A stretch of DNA of 64,000 nucleotides from Spirodela intermedia (taxonomy: Eukaryota; Streptophyta; Magnoliopsida; Alismatales; Araceae). The notes beneath the pieces are model-generated. The model was not told the DNA's origin and did not search any database. It was given only the letters and a program-made list of their open reading frames with translations. The position numbers and the translations under genes are program-made. The DNA lies in assembly GCA_902729315.2 (NCBI GenBank), contig LR746281.1:1863001-1927000 (forward strand). The letters run 5' to 3'. Below are positions 1 through 11,299 of this stretch, in pieces; the stretch's first letter is position 1, and each line of letters opens with the position of its first letter.

Positions 1-1
1 G

Positions 2-217
2 GAGTTCTGGCCGAACCCATACGACGAGGAGTTTCATCCCTACGCCGCGGAGTACCTCGAGGACTCGGTCTTCTACTCCACCTATAACTACTACCAGCAC
101 GGATACAACGCCGAGACGCAGGGATACTTCCCCGACCCTCCCCACTCCCATGTTGTCGGCGATGACGCGGCCGCGCTCTTCACCGATGACAACGTTCACG
201 CTTGTGCCATTATGTAG
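2..217 (+). CDS. Heavy-metal-associated isoprenylated plant protein (HIPP), C-terminal fragment
   Basis: An open frame entering from the left edge encodes 71 residues before a TAG stop at 215-217. The peptide is rich in Tyr, Asp, Glu and His (for example YSTYNYYQHGYN) and ends in NVHACAIM. The final CAIM is a CaaX box, the signal for prenylation. A Tyr/His-rich tail followed by a phrase like ENxNACxIM is the hallmark C-terminus of plant HIPPs, whose N-terminal HMA domain (MxCxxC) binds metal ions; that domain lies outside the window. Family members attach to membranes through the prenyl group or act at the nucleus and plasmodesmata in metal homeostasis and stress. A CT microsatellite 167 bp past the stop probably lies in the 3' UTR. 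The identification rests on the tail alone. Confidence 0.8.
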   Translation, partial: EFWPNPYDEEFHPYAAEYLEDSVFYSTYNYYQHGYNAETQGYFPDPPHSHVVGDDAAALFTDDNVHACAIM

Positions 218-378
218 TTGGCGATCGTAACGCCAAAGTTGGGTCGATTAGCTCTGGGATGTGGAGTTTGGTGCAGACGAGCTTGTCTACCCTCTGTGTA
301 AATTATACATGTGATGAAATAGTCTTGGTTCTATCTTTATCCGGTGAATCTGCTCTCTTTCTCTCCCTCTCCCTCCCG

Positions 379-383
<5 letters not shown>

Positions 384-466
<83 letters not shown>
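384..466. repeat. (TC)n microsatellite, about 41 units
   Basis: This is an almost pure TC dinucleotide run downstream of the HIPP stop codon, followed by an imperfect TATC segment. It gives rise to meaningless Leu/Ser (+) and Arg/Glu (-) repeat ORFs. Confidence 0.97.
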
Positions 467-474
<8 letters not shown>

Positions 475-1950
475 CTATCTCGTCTGAACAACTGGCGTGC
501 ATATTATGATGAAGTCGATCCTTCGGAGTCGCTGTTATCAGTAGCCTATTTTCTTTCTGAAGAATGAAACCCAATGCATCCACTGGATTAAACCGTCCCT
601 TGCACATCTTATTTTCAGGCCAACTGCACACCCTAAGTGTTCCATAGTTTTAGACATATATCCATATTGTAAGATCGTCAAACGTGGCCAGTCCTGACTC
701 CAGCAGATCGATACGATCATCCGAGGAAGAAGTGGAAAAGGCTCCAAGTTTCAAGATGAGATCTTCCACCACCACCAGATTCCCCACTGCTAGATCTCCT
801 CTCTCTCTCTCTCTCTCTCTGAGAAGATGCCTGGATGTTGTCATGGGGGAATAAGACTGGGAGAGTGGAAAAGAGTCATGAGAAGGACTTCACGGGAGCA
901 TAGATTCTGAAAACATCACTATTAAAGGGTGCAAGTCGACGAAAGGAAATCCTTGAGCCCAGCCGATACCACTTGCCCTCATGTGGAAATACTGCTAGCT
1001 GGGTGGTGAGAGGGTTCAGAAGGAACCTCTCATAGCATCTACTTGCTGAGGACGGAAGGTGAGAGACCGTAAAAGGTAGCATCTTTGAATGAACGGATAT
1101 TCGATGCATCGCGACCAAAAGACGTGGTCACCCCCTCAACTCTCTCTTTCTCTCTCTTTCTCTCTCTCTCTCTACCTCCCCGTGAATCCAACTATCTCTC
1201 TATCTATTTGTTCTTTCGATACTCGAATCAAGCCGGTACAACTATCATTCGTCATGACGTCAGAGTGGTATCCGAAAGGCCATCTTTTGGGGCCTGCTCT
1301 GGACCCAATCGGTGGGCTTTGGAATTGGGCCTGGTGGAACTTAAATTCTTCTCCGAGATGGGCTCACTGGCTAGCCCTGGCAACCACTGGGCGATATCGA
1401 GTCTGCGTGTTGAAAAAAGAGCTTTCCTTTTATTGTGGGAAACAACGTGGGGCTAGATGGGTGTTGTACCAATCTTCACGGCGAATGTCGAGCAAAGGGA
1501 CCCTGTGCTGAACCAATCTTCACGGCGAGACTTCCCGTCCAGGCGCCGCAACGACACATCTTCCCCTCTCTGCATCTTTTCCGGCTACCGCGACGATGGC
1601 AGGCACCTTCTCTTCGCCCTGGGAGAAACCCGACGAGAGTGGCCGGAATATGGCAACAGCCGCCTCAGCCAAGCCCTTCACCGCTGCCGATGCCAGACAC
1701 AGGTTATGATCGGCGCCGAACAGGGAAGGAGCAGGGCACTTTCCATGCGCCCTGCCCTTCCATTGCGGAGTACAGACAGGAGCTCCGGTGCATGCGCATG
1801 GTGCGTCATAGACAAGATCGCCTCACTCAGGAGTCACAACAGCGATGAAGACTGTCGGCCCGTAATCTCCAGGATAAAAGGTCAAAATAAGCTCCAATGG
1901 AGATTCGAAAATTGCCAATCGGTGAAAATTATGGGATGGAGAGGTTAACA
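467..1950. other. Intergenic, no gene recognised
   Basis: This is moderately GC-balanced spacer with short CT runs (799-820 and about 1140-1175). A 17-bp direct repeat, ACCAATCTTCACGGCGA, occurs at 1468 and again at 1512, 44 bp apart. Several overlapping ORFs of up to 163 codons exist (for example 1457-1948 +). They have no recognisable domain, sit in more than one frame and overlap one another, so I do not call them genes. Confidence 0.6.
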
Positions 1951-2224
1951 TTCTATCTAGAGCTTATTTGTGACTAAAAATAACAAGTGAAAACCAACAT
2001 TTATAATGCATAATTACCATTATAGTAGGATATAAATCGTACGTAGATGAAGAATTTTCATTGACAAAAATAACTACTTCTAAAATCCCCTATACTTGTG
2101 TATATTGAGACTTTTTCAACACACTGACACCCATGAATATTCATTTCTTCATTTCCTGTATTTCATTGACAAACTTGTGTCCTTCAAATATATCTTTTAT
2201 TCTTATTATAGTAGCTGAACAAAA

Positions 2225-2370
2225 GGGAGGAGACTGACAATGTGAAGGAAGAGAGAGAAAAGAGAAAACGAAGTGAAAATGTCTCTACTTCAAAACAATG
2301 GGTTTATAATACATTGATTTTTTCCTACATATTCTCTCACGTATAGAGAATCGTGAGACTTGACCTCAAG
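2225..2370 (-). repeat. Copia 3'-end/LTR-like segment, copy A
   Basis: This segment lies immediately past the RNase H end of copia remnant 1 on the minus strand. It is similar to 8690-8830, which lies in the same position relative to copia remnant 2. Shared phrases on the plus strand are GAGAAAAGAGAAAAC, GTCTCTACTT and AGAGAATC. The most likely explanation is the start of the 3' LTR of related copia elements. Confidence 0.55.
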
Positions 2371-4929
2371 ATGAGTTGCAAATATTTTTAACAACCATCT
2401 TGAACAACAAAGGAAATAAATGGGTAACCGAAACAGGTCTGATGAAGATGCATGTTAGTTGATAGTGAGATCGAATTGAGAGAAGTTTGACATACTTCAA
2501 CTAGGTTTTCTCAAACAAAGTTTTATCAATTGGAATATGTTTTCTGCATTAATGAAATAGATTTTAAATACTATGAATAACAACTTTATTGTCAAAAATT
2601 AAAGTTTTAGAAAACATATCTTGACACAAAAGTTTTGTATTAACTATTGTAACCACAATTTCAACTGTAGTAATTATTAATTCTCAATATTTAAATTTGA
2701 TAAGCATTATGGATATTAATGATTACTTCTTTATCTTCTACAGCATGAATGAGTCTATGAGAAAAATGCACAATCATGTGATTGATTTGTGAGATTCAGA
2801 ACAAGCAGCCTAATTATTGGTGAAAATTTCTTAAATTTAAAATGAAGATGAAATAGGAACAATAATCCTTGACTAAGAGATAATGTACTACGTTTAAGTG
2901 AAGATGCCAAGTTTGAACCATAAATTGACTCAAATTATGTATTGTAAATGTGATATCTTGATGTGATAATGTCAAATATGAGAGTTTGTCAATTAATCAC
3001 GTATTATGATGTGTCTTCGAATAATTATTCACTTGTGTTATTGAGTTGTGTCAAGGATTCATAAAAATAACCATAGGTTTAGAATCAAGAAAGTAACTTC
3101 ACATAATTTCAAAGTATAATGATATTGAGACAAAACAATGCATGTTGTAGCATGTGCAATTTCTAAACCCATAAATATTTCAAATAATCCATAATTTTAA
3201 TTTTAAATTTATTATTTTATAAATCTTTCAAGCCATTGATTGCCTAAATTGAAGGTTCAACTAATATAATTTTATTAACATAGACAAGTAAAGACACAAA
3301 ATAATGATCAAATCACTTAGTGAACAAAAAATACTCAGATTTAGACTAAGTGAATTTTAATGAATGAGTAGCTGGACAATTTAGAATATGACAATACAAA
3401 TACTTTCACTTGATGAGTAAGTCCATAAATTGATTTGTATAATTTGCCAAAAAAAATTTACCGTGATGAGTAGGAAGCTCCCCTTCATGTTGATATCCCA
3501 AAATCAGTTCATGTAGGTTTCTTCGAATAAGTCTTCATTGAATAAAATATTATTGATACTTAAGGAAACAACATATCAATTATTGTTGGTTGTATTCATA
3601 AATTTGACAATTGTAGATTTAGTAGAAAGATAATATATTTTAAGAAAGTAAACTAATTGTGTATATCATTGGCAATTAATCAAACTTTGAATCGCTTAAT
3701 AGATACATATGAATAATACTTGCTTTAAAATTTTTAATAATTTTTAATTATACTCTTTTCTGATAACAAAAAAGCTTATAGCAGAGTGTCATTTGATTCG
3801 ATAGCATCTAACTCAACCTTTATTGCCTTGTGTCATTAAGGAAAAATAAATGTTTGGTGATAAAATTGAGGTTCATAGTTAGAGGAAACAATCATAATAA
3901 ATTATTTATGAGATGGAGAGAGAGAATTATAAGATAACAATCAAATAGAGGATATGGTGGCATGGTTTTATCAAGTGAGATAAGAAGCAAGATATTACAT
4001 TGAAATTCTCAAAGATAAGATGGTGGTTTTCAGATGTGAGTAGATGTGTTTGTTAGTAAATGTAAAGATATGAATGATGAGATTAATAAGATGTTAAGGG
4101 TAAGTAGTCTGAAGTATTATTTCACGACTCAAGAGGAATTTCCTACTACAACATGAGGTAGGAACAAATATGAAAGTAAGTTTGGAAATTGTATGAAGTT
4201 ATAGTGAATGAAAAGAAAATATTTCTTTGTGAAAGATAAAATCTCATTGCATCATTATATTTTTCATTTTAGACATTATAAAGTATGTAAGTTTTTATAA
4301 TATGTTAGTATTTGATGAAAATACAAGGTCTAACACTTGGATTTAATTTAGTGTGATTCATTAGGAATATTGAAGCAAAAGATAAAAAATTTAATTTTAA
4401 GGATATAATTTTTCTAAAATTATTTTATATTTTTTCTTATAAAAATAAACGTCTAACTAAATTCCATAAAAGTAAAGTTTTGTTGGGGTTGATCAATACA
4501 TGAAAATTGATACAAAATACCTTGGTCATTGAAGAAATCAATAAGTTTTTGTTATTTAGCACTATCAAGCATCAACTTTTTGAATCTTGCAACCAAATTG
4601 AGTGTAAAATACAACTAAAAAAGTTAGAGAAATTATTTTGACATATGACTTATTTTTTATATGAAAAAACTTGTGAACCAAGTTGTATCATCAATAAGTG
4701 ATAAAATATTTATTATGTAAGTGGTTAATAACATGATGTGGCCCCCCATATATCATAATGTACCAGATAAAAATGATGTTAAGAAATGTTATTGGGAGAA
4801 ATAGAAAGTAATCTATGCTGCTTTGCTTAATAATCTTTGGAATAAAGAATGTTTTCACTATACTTCAAAGTACCAAAAATAACTAACTTCTTAATATTTT
4901 TAATATTTTAAAAATGAATGTCATAATCT

Positions 4930-5105
4930 ATTGTAAAAGTGTTAGTAGATGCATTGTTTGTAAAAGTTGTAGTTGTCTTATTATTATGATGACTACAAAT
5001 CATTTGCAAGGCATAATTGAAGGCATTATGTTGCTTGTCGAAGTTGTGTCTTATTGTCATGATGACTAAAAAATGTTTGTAAGATGTAATTAAAGACATT
5101 GTCAA
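4930..5105. repeat. Short imperfect tandem duplication
   Basis: Two neighbouring segments, each containing a CTTATT..CATGATGACTA-like stretch followed by GCAAGGCATAATTGAAGGCATT or its relative GTAAGATGTAATTAAAGACATT, repeat at a spacing of about 70 bp. They lie in the presumed gag end of copia remnant 1. Confidence 0.4.
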
Positions 5106-5110
5106 CACCC

Positions 5111-6185
5111 AAAATGTATAGATCTTTCACTTTGTTATCCTTGATAATCATTATCTTTTGATGTGTATCATAATCATAAAATTATTAATATTTAATTTAA
5201 GAATCAACTGTTCTAGCAATCATATATAATAAATTAAACTTGAATTGAGGGACAAATAAACCATTTTTTAGAATTAATTGTGAATTGAATTGCACAATAC
5301 TAGTTAAAATAACTAAAATATAAGTAATGGTGGATAAAGTAACTACTGAATTTCATTTTTGACTCGGAGAAATAAATACATTCACATCTTCACATGTCAC
5401 ATAGTTTTGGAATCAACTATTAAAAAAAATGATAATTCTTTTTGGTCCCCAGATAAATGGATGAATAAAAAAGGGGAGTGAATTTATTACTAGTTTTCTT
5501 TGTAATTAAGTATAATAATTTTTATTTTTTAAAATTTATATAAATATGAAATATTTAATGCAAAACTTTTGGACCTTTGGGGCAGCTAGTATCATCTAAA
5601 TTTCCTTTTATTCTCATGTCCTAATTTTGAGTGAGACTCTCCTTTTGATAGTAAAGCATTTTTGTTTGGGTTACCCCACTTTTATAAAAAATTGGTCACC
5701 TAAAAGATGGGGATGTTTGATTTTGGGCCATAATTACTATTTTATTCTAATACAATATGTTTTTACTTCAGGCTCAATGACCTTTACTTTCTTGGGTTGA
5801 TGCCTTGCACCCATAGTGGGCTGTGCCAAAGTGGACTGAGTTATCCTTATAGGCCTAACCTGAAAAGTAATAAACATAAAATTATGTAATCTTATAAAAA
5901 TAAATAAAATTAAAATTTTGATATTTTCATTATATGTTTCAAACCTTTTTTTTTGTGCAATCTAGATTTATGTTAAGTGCATGTAATTTAATTTCCACAA
6001 GACAATACTTCCAAGAAAAATATTAATCTTATAATATCAATTTCATGAAACATAAATATAAATCACTATCTAATCAAAAATTATTCATAAATCATCAAAA
6101 ATTTATGAAGCTAATGTATAACTCAAGAAAGAGAATGAGATACTATGAAATTATGAGAAATATATATGTTGTGTAAAAAAGTGAT
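5111..6185. other. AT-rich spacer, no gene recognised
   Basis: No open frame of useful size or recognisable domain is present. The position, upstream of copia remnant 1 on its own strand, is where a 5' LTR and leader would lie, but I could not find the matching 3' copy. Confidence 0.5.
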
Positions 6186-7816
6186 TGATAAGTCTTCATT
6201 ATCATGAGTAAATAATTAGTAAATAATATAACTTTAACCTTAAATCATGATAAATAGACTTATATTTATGTTAAAGTGTGAAAAGTGATTTTCTGTTGAT
6301 TAACATGAATTTTTGGATAATTATGTGATTTTATACGAATTTATATGATTTTTACAGTCTTACTTTTGAGATAAATAAAGAAAAAGAATTAAAAATAAAA
6401 ATATAGCAAAATAGGGGGGACCTACTGACTAGTCGGGCTTGCATGCGGGTTGGAAGCGCAGTTGGGGAGGATTCGTGAGCAGGGGCTCGAGCGGCAAAGA
6501 CCAATAGAGGCACGTGTGCACCACTCCCCTTCCATGTCACCGGTGGTCAATCGGCTGTGGATGGAGTGGTTGTACATGCGGGAGAAAGGGACTTGATTGT
6601 AAATATAATATTACTATATATTTACCAGAAACTTCGACGCACAAGTGATGTGGGACTAAACTAGCGTCACACCTTCCCTAGAAAAGGCAAGCAACCGGCA
6701 CAGGTTCAAATCCTCCTAGAGCCAAAACTCATATTTTTTATCTGATTATTGTAACTTTTTTGCAGATCGCCGATGAAGGATTAAGCCACCAAAATCGCTG
6801 AATCATTGGCAAAAATCTCGTCAATGCGATTCGTGGAGCATTGTTACTAAAGTTACTGAGCAATTTACAATAAAAGAATTGCGAATCCATCGAGTAAAGC
6901 ATCTCCGATTGATCGACGAACAAGCCATCGTCGGGAAGAGGACGATCCGCCAAGAGGCGAGTCACCACCTCCTGAGAGCATACCAGATGTAATGAAGAGC
7001 CTCCTCTTGCTGCACGGACCTGAGGATGAAGCTTCCTAACATTCGCCCCACCTTCATCCAGCTTCTCTCCATTGGGTGACAACTGCCGGAGAGCCGCAAA
7101 GTCGTCATTTTTCCGTTCCGCTGGGTGACAGCCACCAGAGATGATTCGACGACCCATTTTATTGATCTCTAGACTTTACAAGAAGATCTAGAGATTGCCC
7201 ACGTCTTCCTTGTCTAAGAAGAGCCTTCAAGGCCGTGGACACTGCACGACGATCCTCCCGAATGCTCAGGATTCTGATGCATCACCGACGCATCGCCGCC
7301 ATGATGCCGGAACTCTGTTTTCCTGCTTTCAACTTAATTTCCTCTTCATTTAGTGATAATTTGTGTGATTTAAATTTACCAAGATATAATTCATTCCATT
7401 ACGATTCTTTCGACTTTTACAGATCTTAATTTGATCAATTAAATCATTTGTAATCATTGACATAAGAATCGTCGGGTGGAACTCTGTTTCCACCTAATTC
7501 GCATTCGCCGGGTGCTGACGTCATCTTGAAATCCGCACCCCTATTTCTATTTTTTGTGAATTTTAAATATATTTAATTTTTATTTTTTAGTATAAAATTC
7601 ATAGAAAATAGTATTCTTTGAGGAAAATTCTGAATAATTACTTGATATTATATTACATCCTTGTGATTGATCTGGAAAACTATCACTATTTTTAAAAGTT
7701 TTATTGAATTATAATTGATATATTTGTTCAGAAATACATCTAAATATTCAAAAATTCGTATTTTCTAGTTTTATAAATTTTAAATTTACGTGATTTATTA
7801 TAGAACGACTAAGTCA
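6186..7816. repeat. Long diverged repeat, copy 1 (CpG-rich copy)
   Basis: This aligns by eye, in direct orientation and over its whole length, with 11300-13208. Shared landmarks in order are TGATAAGTCTTC at the left edge, ATGATAAATAGACTTATATT, a GATGTGGGACTAAAC block, GAGTCACCACCTCCTGAGAG, CAGAGATGATT, and TTTTATAAATTTTAAATTT before a final GACTAAGTCA. Both copies begin with TG and can be ended at CA, as LTRs do. However, the space between them holds a copia fragment of its own, so an LTR-pair reading is unproven. Copy 1 keeps many CpG sites (for example CGACGCATCGCCGCC) where copy 2 has TG or CA. A minus-strand ORF of 139 codons at 6738-7157 is destroyed in copy 2 and is not called. Confidence 0.8.
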
Positions 7817-8680
7817 CGTTAGTGACAATACTTTTTATTGAACCATAGTAAAATATCAAGTCAAATGTCTAGACAATATTGTCATAAATTGATTATATAA
7901 CATTGTACTTCAATTTGTGAGGAAATATTTGATGTCACTAGTTTTTATTTAGAAATTATAGTTAAATCAGAATTTGATGGAATTTGGTTAACAATTACTA
8001 TACATAATTTTAACTTTTGATTTATAATCTAGTTGATGGCTATGAATCTTATAAAAATTGTTAATAACATAATCTTAGAAATTACATTGAGTACAATAGA
8101 GATGTTTCTTTATCTATCTTTCATCATGGAGAAAATTACTCAAAGCTTTAAAAGTTGCTATTTTGGTAGAAAATATCACAACATTGGAGGTGTCAACAAC
8201 AAGTATTTGTTAAATGTTAATCTACTCTTTATGTTCTTATTGAGAAAAAAGTGCAAAAAACTTATTTATAGAGAGAATAGGACTAAGAAATAATAGTTGA
8301 ACTAAAACTTAAGTAAAAGAGTTAATAAATTTCATCAAAAAGTACATCACATACTCTTTTTGAAAGTAATTATTAGATTCTTTCACACATCCACGATAAC
8401 AATTATTACAAGAACACAAAGTGAAAGTTATTTAATTGTTCCCAAAAAACTATTATTTTAGAAAAATATTATTTCCAATAAGTTGTGATATAAAAATTAA
8501 TTCTAGACTATCTAAGTGGTGTAAGAAAATACGAAATTGATGGATCATCTACAAGAAATTTACTTGAAGACATCAACAAGTAATTTGGATATTAAAAAAA
8601 TTATGAAAAGAGGTATTAAATCTCATAATTACACCAAGATATGCCCACCAAAATAGATGAGTAATCTTACCCCTTTCAGA
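7817..8680. other. AT-rich spacer, no gene recognised
   Basis: Low-complexity AT-rich sequence lies between repeat copy 1 and the LTR-like segment of copia remnant 2. An 86-codon ORF at 8033-8293 (+) is Ile/Lys/Asn-rich with no motif and is likely chance. Part of it may be decayed LTR of remnant 2. Confidence 0.5.
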
Positions 8681-8689
8681 ACTAGTAGA

Positions 8690-8830
8690 CGATGGAGACC
8701 AATGACTATAAGTGAGAGAAAAGAGAAAACATGAAAAAGTCTCTACTTTGAAAGAAATGTGATATGTATTTCTCCACACATGTTTCCTCATATGTACAGA
8801 GAATCTTAAGATTCCACCACACTTCATGTA
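8690..8830 (-). repeat. Copia 3'-end/LTR-like segment, copy B
   Basis: Homologous to 2225-2370 and in the same orientation. On the minus strand it follows RNase H-like sequence, as expected for the polypurine tract and start of a 3' LTR. Confidence 0.5.
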
Positions 8831-9730
8831 TGTCATCATCAATTAATCAATTGTTATTTTTTCTCGTGAGCTGTAATTGGGATATCGTATAGTGCTTTCA
8901 AGTTATGTAACTCAAGTTTCTTTAGAATGGTAATTTGTTAGTCACATATATCAACAAAACAAATGTGAAGTATTAGCATAGTGAAAGATTATCTTTATAG
9001 CAATAGAGTAACACAATAAATTTAAAAAAACATTCTTACATGAGTAGCATGCCTACAAGAAATGGATACTGTTCAATTCAAGATTGTACTTCAATTAATA
9101 ATGGGGATTCTAATTTTGACTTTTAGTCAACTACACTAATTTTCTTGATCTCTTTTCTTTGATCCTAAACTATCCTTAATTTTATAGATATAAATATTGA
9201 AAATTTCAAAATTTTAAAATTAATCCACCCTCTATTTACATCCACTCTCCAAGAACACCAGATTCGTGAGTATACTAAATAAAATATTTACCTAAAAATT
9301 GATGATTATCAAGATCATTTCTCACATAATTTTACCTAAATATTTTCTTATAAATTCAAAATTATTGGTGGTCCAATGCTAATTATTGGGATCAAGTTCC
9401 TTGATTGATTAATTCAAGACATAATTATAGGTTTGTCAAATAAAATGTGAGAACAATATCATTATTAGAACTTGTGGTTGATGTAGATTTAAGTTAAGTC
9501 TAGAAACAAAAAGAAAGATGAATTGCACTTGATTTTTTGTATCCTCTTCACATTGAGAAGCTATCTAATTGATGAAGATGTTGTCTTTAAAATCAGGTCA
9601 AGGAAGATCATGTTTCAATCATTTTTTTCTCATCAACTCAATGTTTTTTTGACATTGCACCAAGCTTCAAAGATTGCTCAAATTTGTATGTTATTTTTTT
9701 GCAAAATTACTCACCAAGAAGTTTGAGAAT
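8831..9730 (-). mobile_element. Decayed Ty1/copia fragment, remnant 2 (RT to RNase H)
   Basis: On the minus strand, about 9690-9640 reads like a broken copy of the RT phrase KSIYGLKQASRQW (visible as an AIFEAWCNV-like stretch). About 9030-8890 resembles the RNase H tail with CDN...H.VRDKI and LADIFTKAL-like pieces. Frames are interrupted throughout. The match is weaker than for remnants 1 and 3, and the call leans on the LTR-like segment that follows it. Confidence 0.5.
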
Positions 9731-11299
9731 GTAGAAAGATCAAGGGTAATCATTTAGAATTTTTTAGCCATTGGAGAAAGAATAAATTGAAAAATAAATT
9801 TTGATCCTCAACCTTCTCATATTTTTCATTGTTATTCAACATTAAAATAGTAAAATTAGTTACAGATTTGAATGGTCATAAACCATTGTGACTCATTTTT
9901 TGAAGATTCAGATTTACTCTAACATTAACCCAATAAGCATAGCCATTGATAGGAATATGTTATATGATGGTAATGCTTCTGATGTCATTAATAGGAATAT
10001 GTTATAGTCAAAATAGAATCATAAATACATATCATAATATAAAGTAGACATATCATAAATACATATCTCAAGTTAAGAACTAACAATTTTGTATTCAAAT
10101 TAAATCCAAATTACTTCAAAAAATCATGAATATGAAGTAGACACACTGATCATCATTTCAATATAAAAAAACATTACTTTAACAGCTTATGATATTTAAA
10201 AATTATTTATCAATTAATATTCAATAATATTAAAAAAAATGAATGGTTGCTAAAACAGTATAGATTCAATCATAAATATTGATGTTTCATACAAATATTT
10301 TACTTTCAACATTTGCTTAAAATATAATATCCAAATTATTACTCTATGTAAATAATATTTTTTCATAAATTAACATTCTAGTAATAGCAAAAAAATTAAT
10401 GATTTCAAATAGAAAATTCATCATAACTCAATATTCAAGTCATAAGTCTCAAAAAAAATCATGTAAGTACATTATAGACATGTAACATCATTACTACATA
10501 TTATCAATGAATTTAGATTTAATTAATTATATACATATATCTAAGAAGTTATTTATTTTTCTTTCATGGATAATGAATAATGAATAATCAACATACAATG
10601 ATCCATTTATTTCTTTTATATGCATTTGACATTATCAAAAATTGATGTTTTGGAATCCAACACATTTTATATTTCTCCTTGATCCTTGATTATAGAAAAT
10701 GTCACAAAAATGAACTATTTTAAGAACCCAAATCTCAAAGACTTCATGGGAATATCTCAAAATCAAAGAAATAAACTAGTGGGGAACATCATCATCAATC
10801 CAAAAAAAAAATTAAACATGTGAGGATCAACATAAACTTGTAGAGGAATCAAAGCATCCATCTCAATCTCCAAAGCAACAACCAAGTATGCCATTTCAAG
10901 TGAGCTCTACCCTAACAAAGGCATTGGTGTTATGCCTTACAACGTGCAATGAGTAGAGAAGAAGCTTCACCAATGACTAGGCGATGCAAGAGACCGGCCT
11001 CTATGATAGCGAGTTGAAGATCGAACATAACAAAGGAGGATGTAAAATTAGTTCCGATTTGTAGCTGCTAAATTAATACAATGAGAGGAAATCAAAGTCC
11101 ATTAGTTTGTAGCCGTTTTGTACCAATTTGCAAAGCTACTAATTCAGCCATGAAGAAATGTTTCGTCTTAGTCTAAAATCAGACTCGTGCACTTAGAAGT
11201 TGTATCTAGTTAAGCAAAGAGTAAAGAGTATAAATTTATCTCGCAAGAATAAGTCATCTACGAAACTAAATAATTCATTGACAAAAAATAATTAGTAAC
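9731..11299. other. AT-rich spacer, no gene recognised
   Basis: Mostly AT-rich sequence without usable ORFs. A small duplication places ATAGGAATATGTTATA at about 9949 and again about 43 bp later. It may hold further copia debris, but I could not identify domains. Confidence 0.5.

Larger units (their letters stand above)
2200..5110 (-). mobile_element. Decayed Ty1/copia LTR retrotransposon remnant 1
   Basis: Reading the minus strand gives pol domains in copia order, full of stops and frameshifts. About 4900-4440 resembles the integrase core: a WGPHHVINHL-like start, then YFITYYDDTTWFTSFF, and later DQGILYQFSC followed by a QPQQN tail. About 3890-3740 resembles the start of reverse transcriptase (AIKVELDAIESNDT). 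About 3560-3420 has GYQHEGELPTHHGKF, a phrase typical of copia RT. About 2990-2880 has DKLSYLTLSHQDITFT, the RT end. About 2820-2700 has a KSIT..LCIFLIDSF..KIKK stretch like the RNase H motif KSITGFCVFLGDSLISWKSKK. A possible gag segment lies near 5110-4900. The order gag-INT-RT-RNH identifies copia rather than gypsy. Clear LTRs were not found. It is inactive. Confidence 0.85.

Noticed and set aside
287-631. ORF with long Arg-Glu repeat
   Set aside because: It is the reverse reading of the CT microsatellite at 384-466; the opposite frame gives Leu-Ser repeats.
6640-6725. tRNA-like stretch with GGTTCAAATCC near a possible anticodon stem
   Set aside because: The B-box-like match is good, but the T stem pairs over only about three bases and no A box or cloverleaf can be built; copy 2 has lost the motif.
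6738-7157. 139-codon minus-strand ORF in repeat copy 1
   Set aside because: The homologous part of copy 2 (about 11.9-12.4 kb) is full of stops, and the product shows no domain, so it is chance within a repeat.
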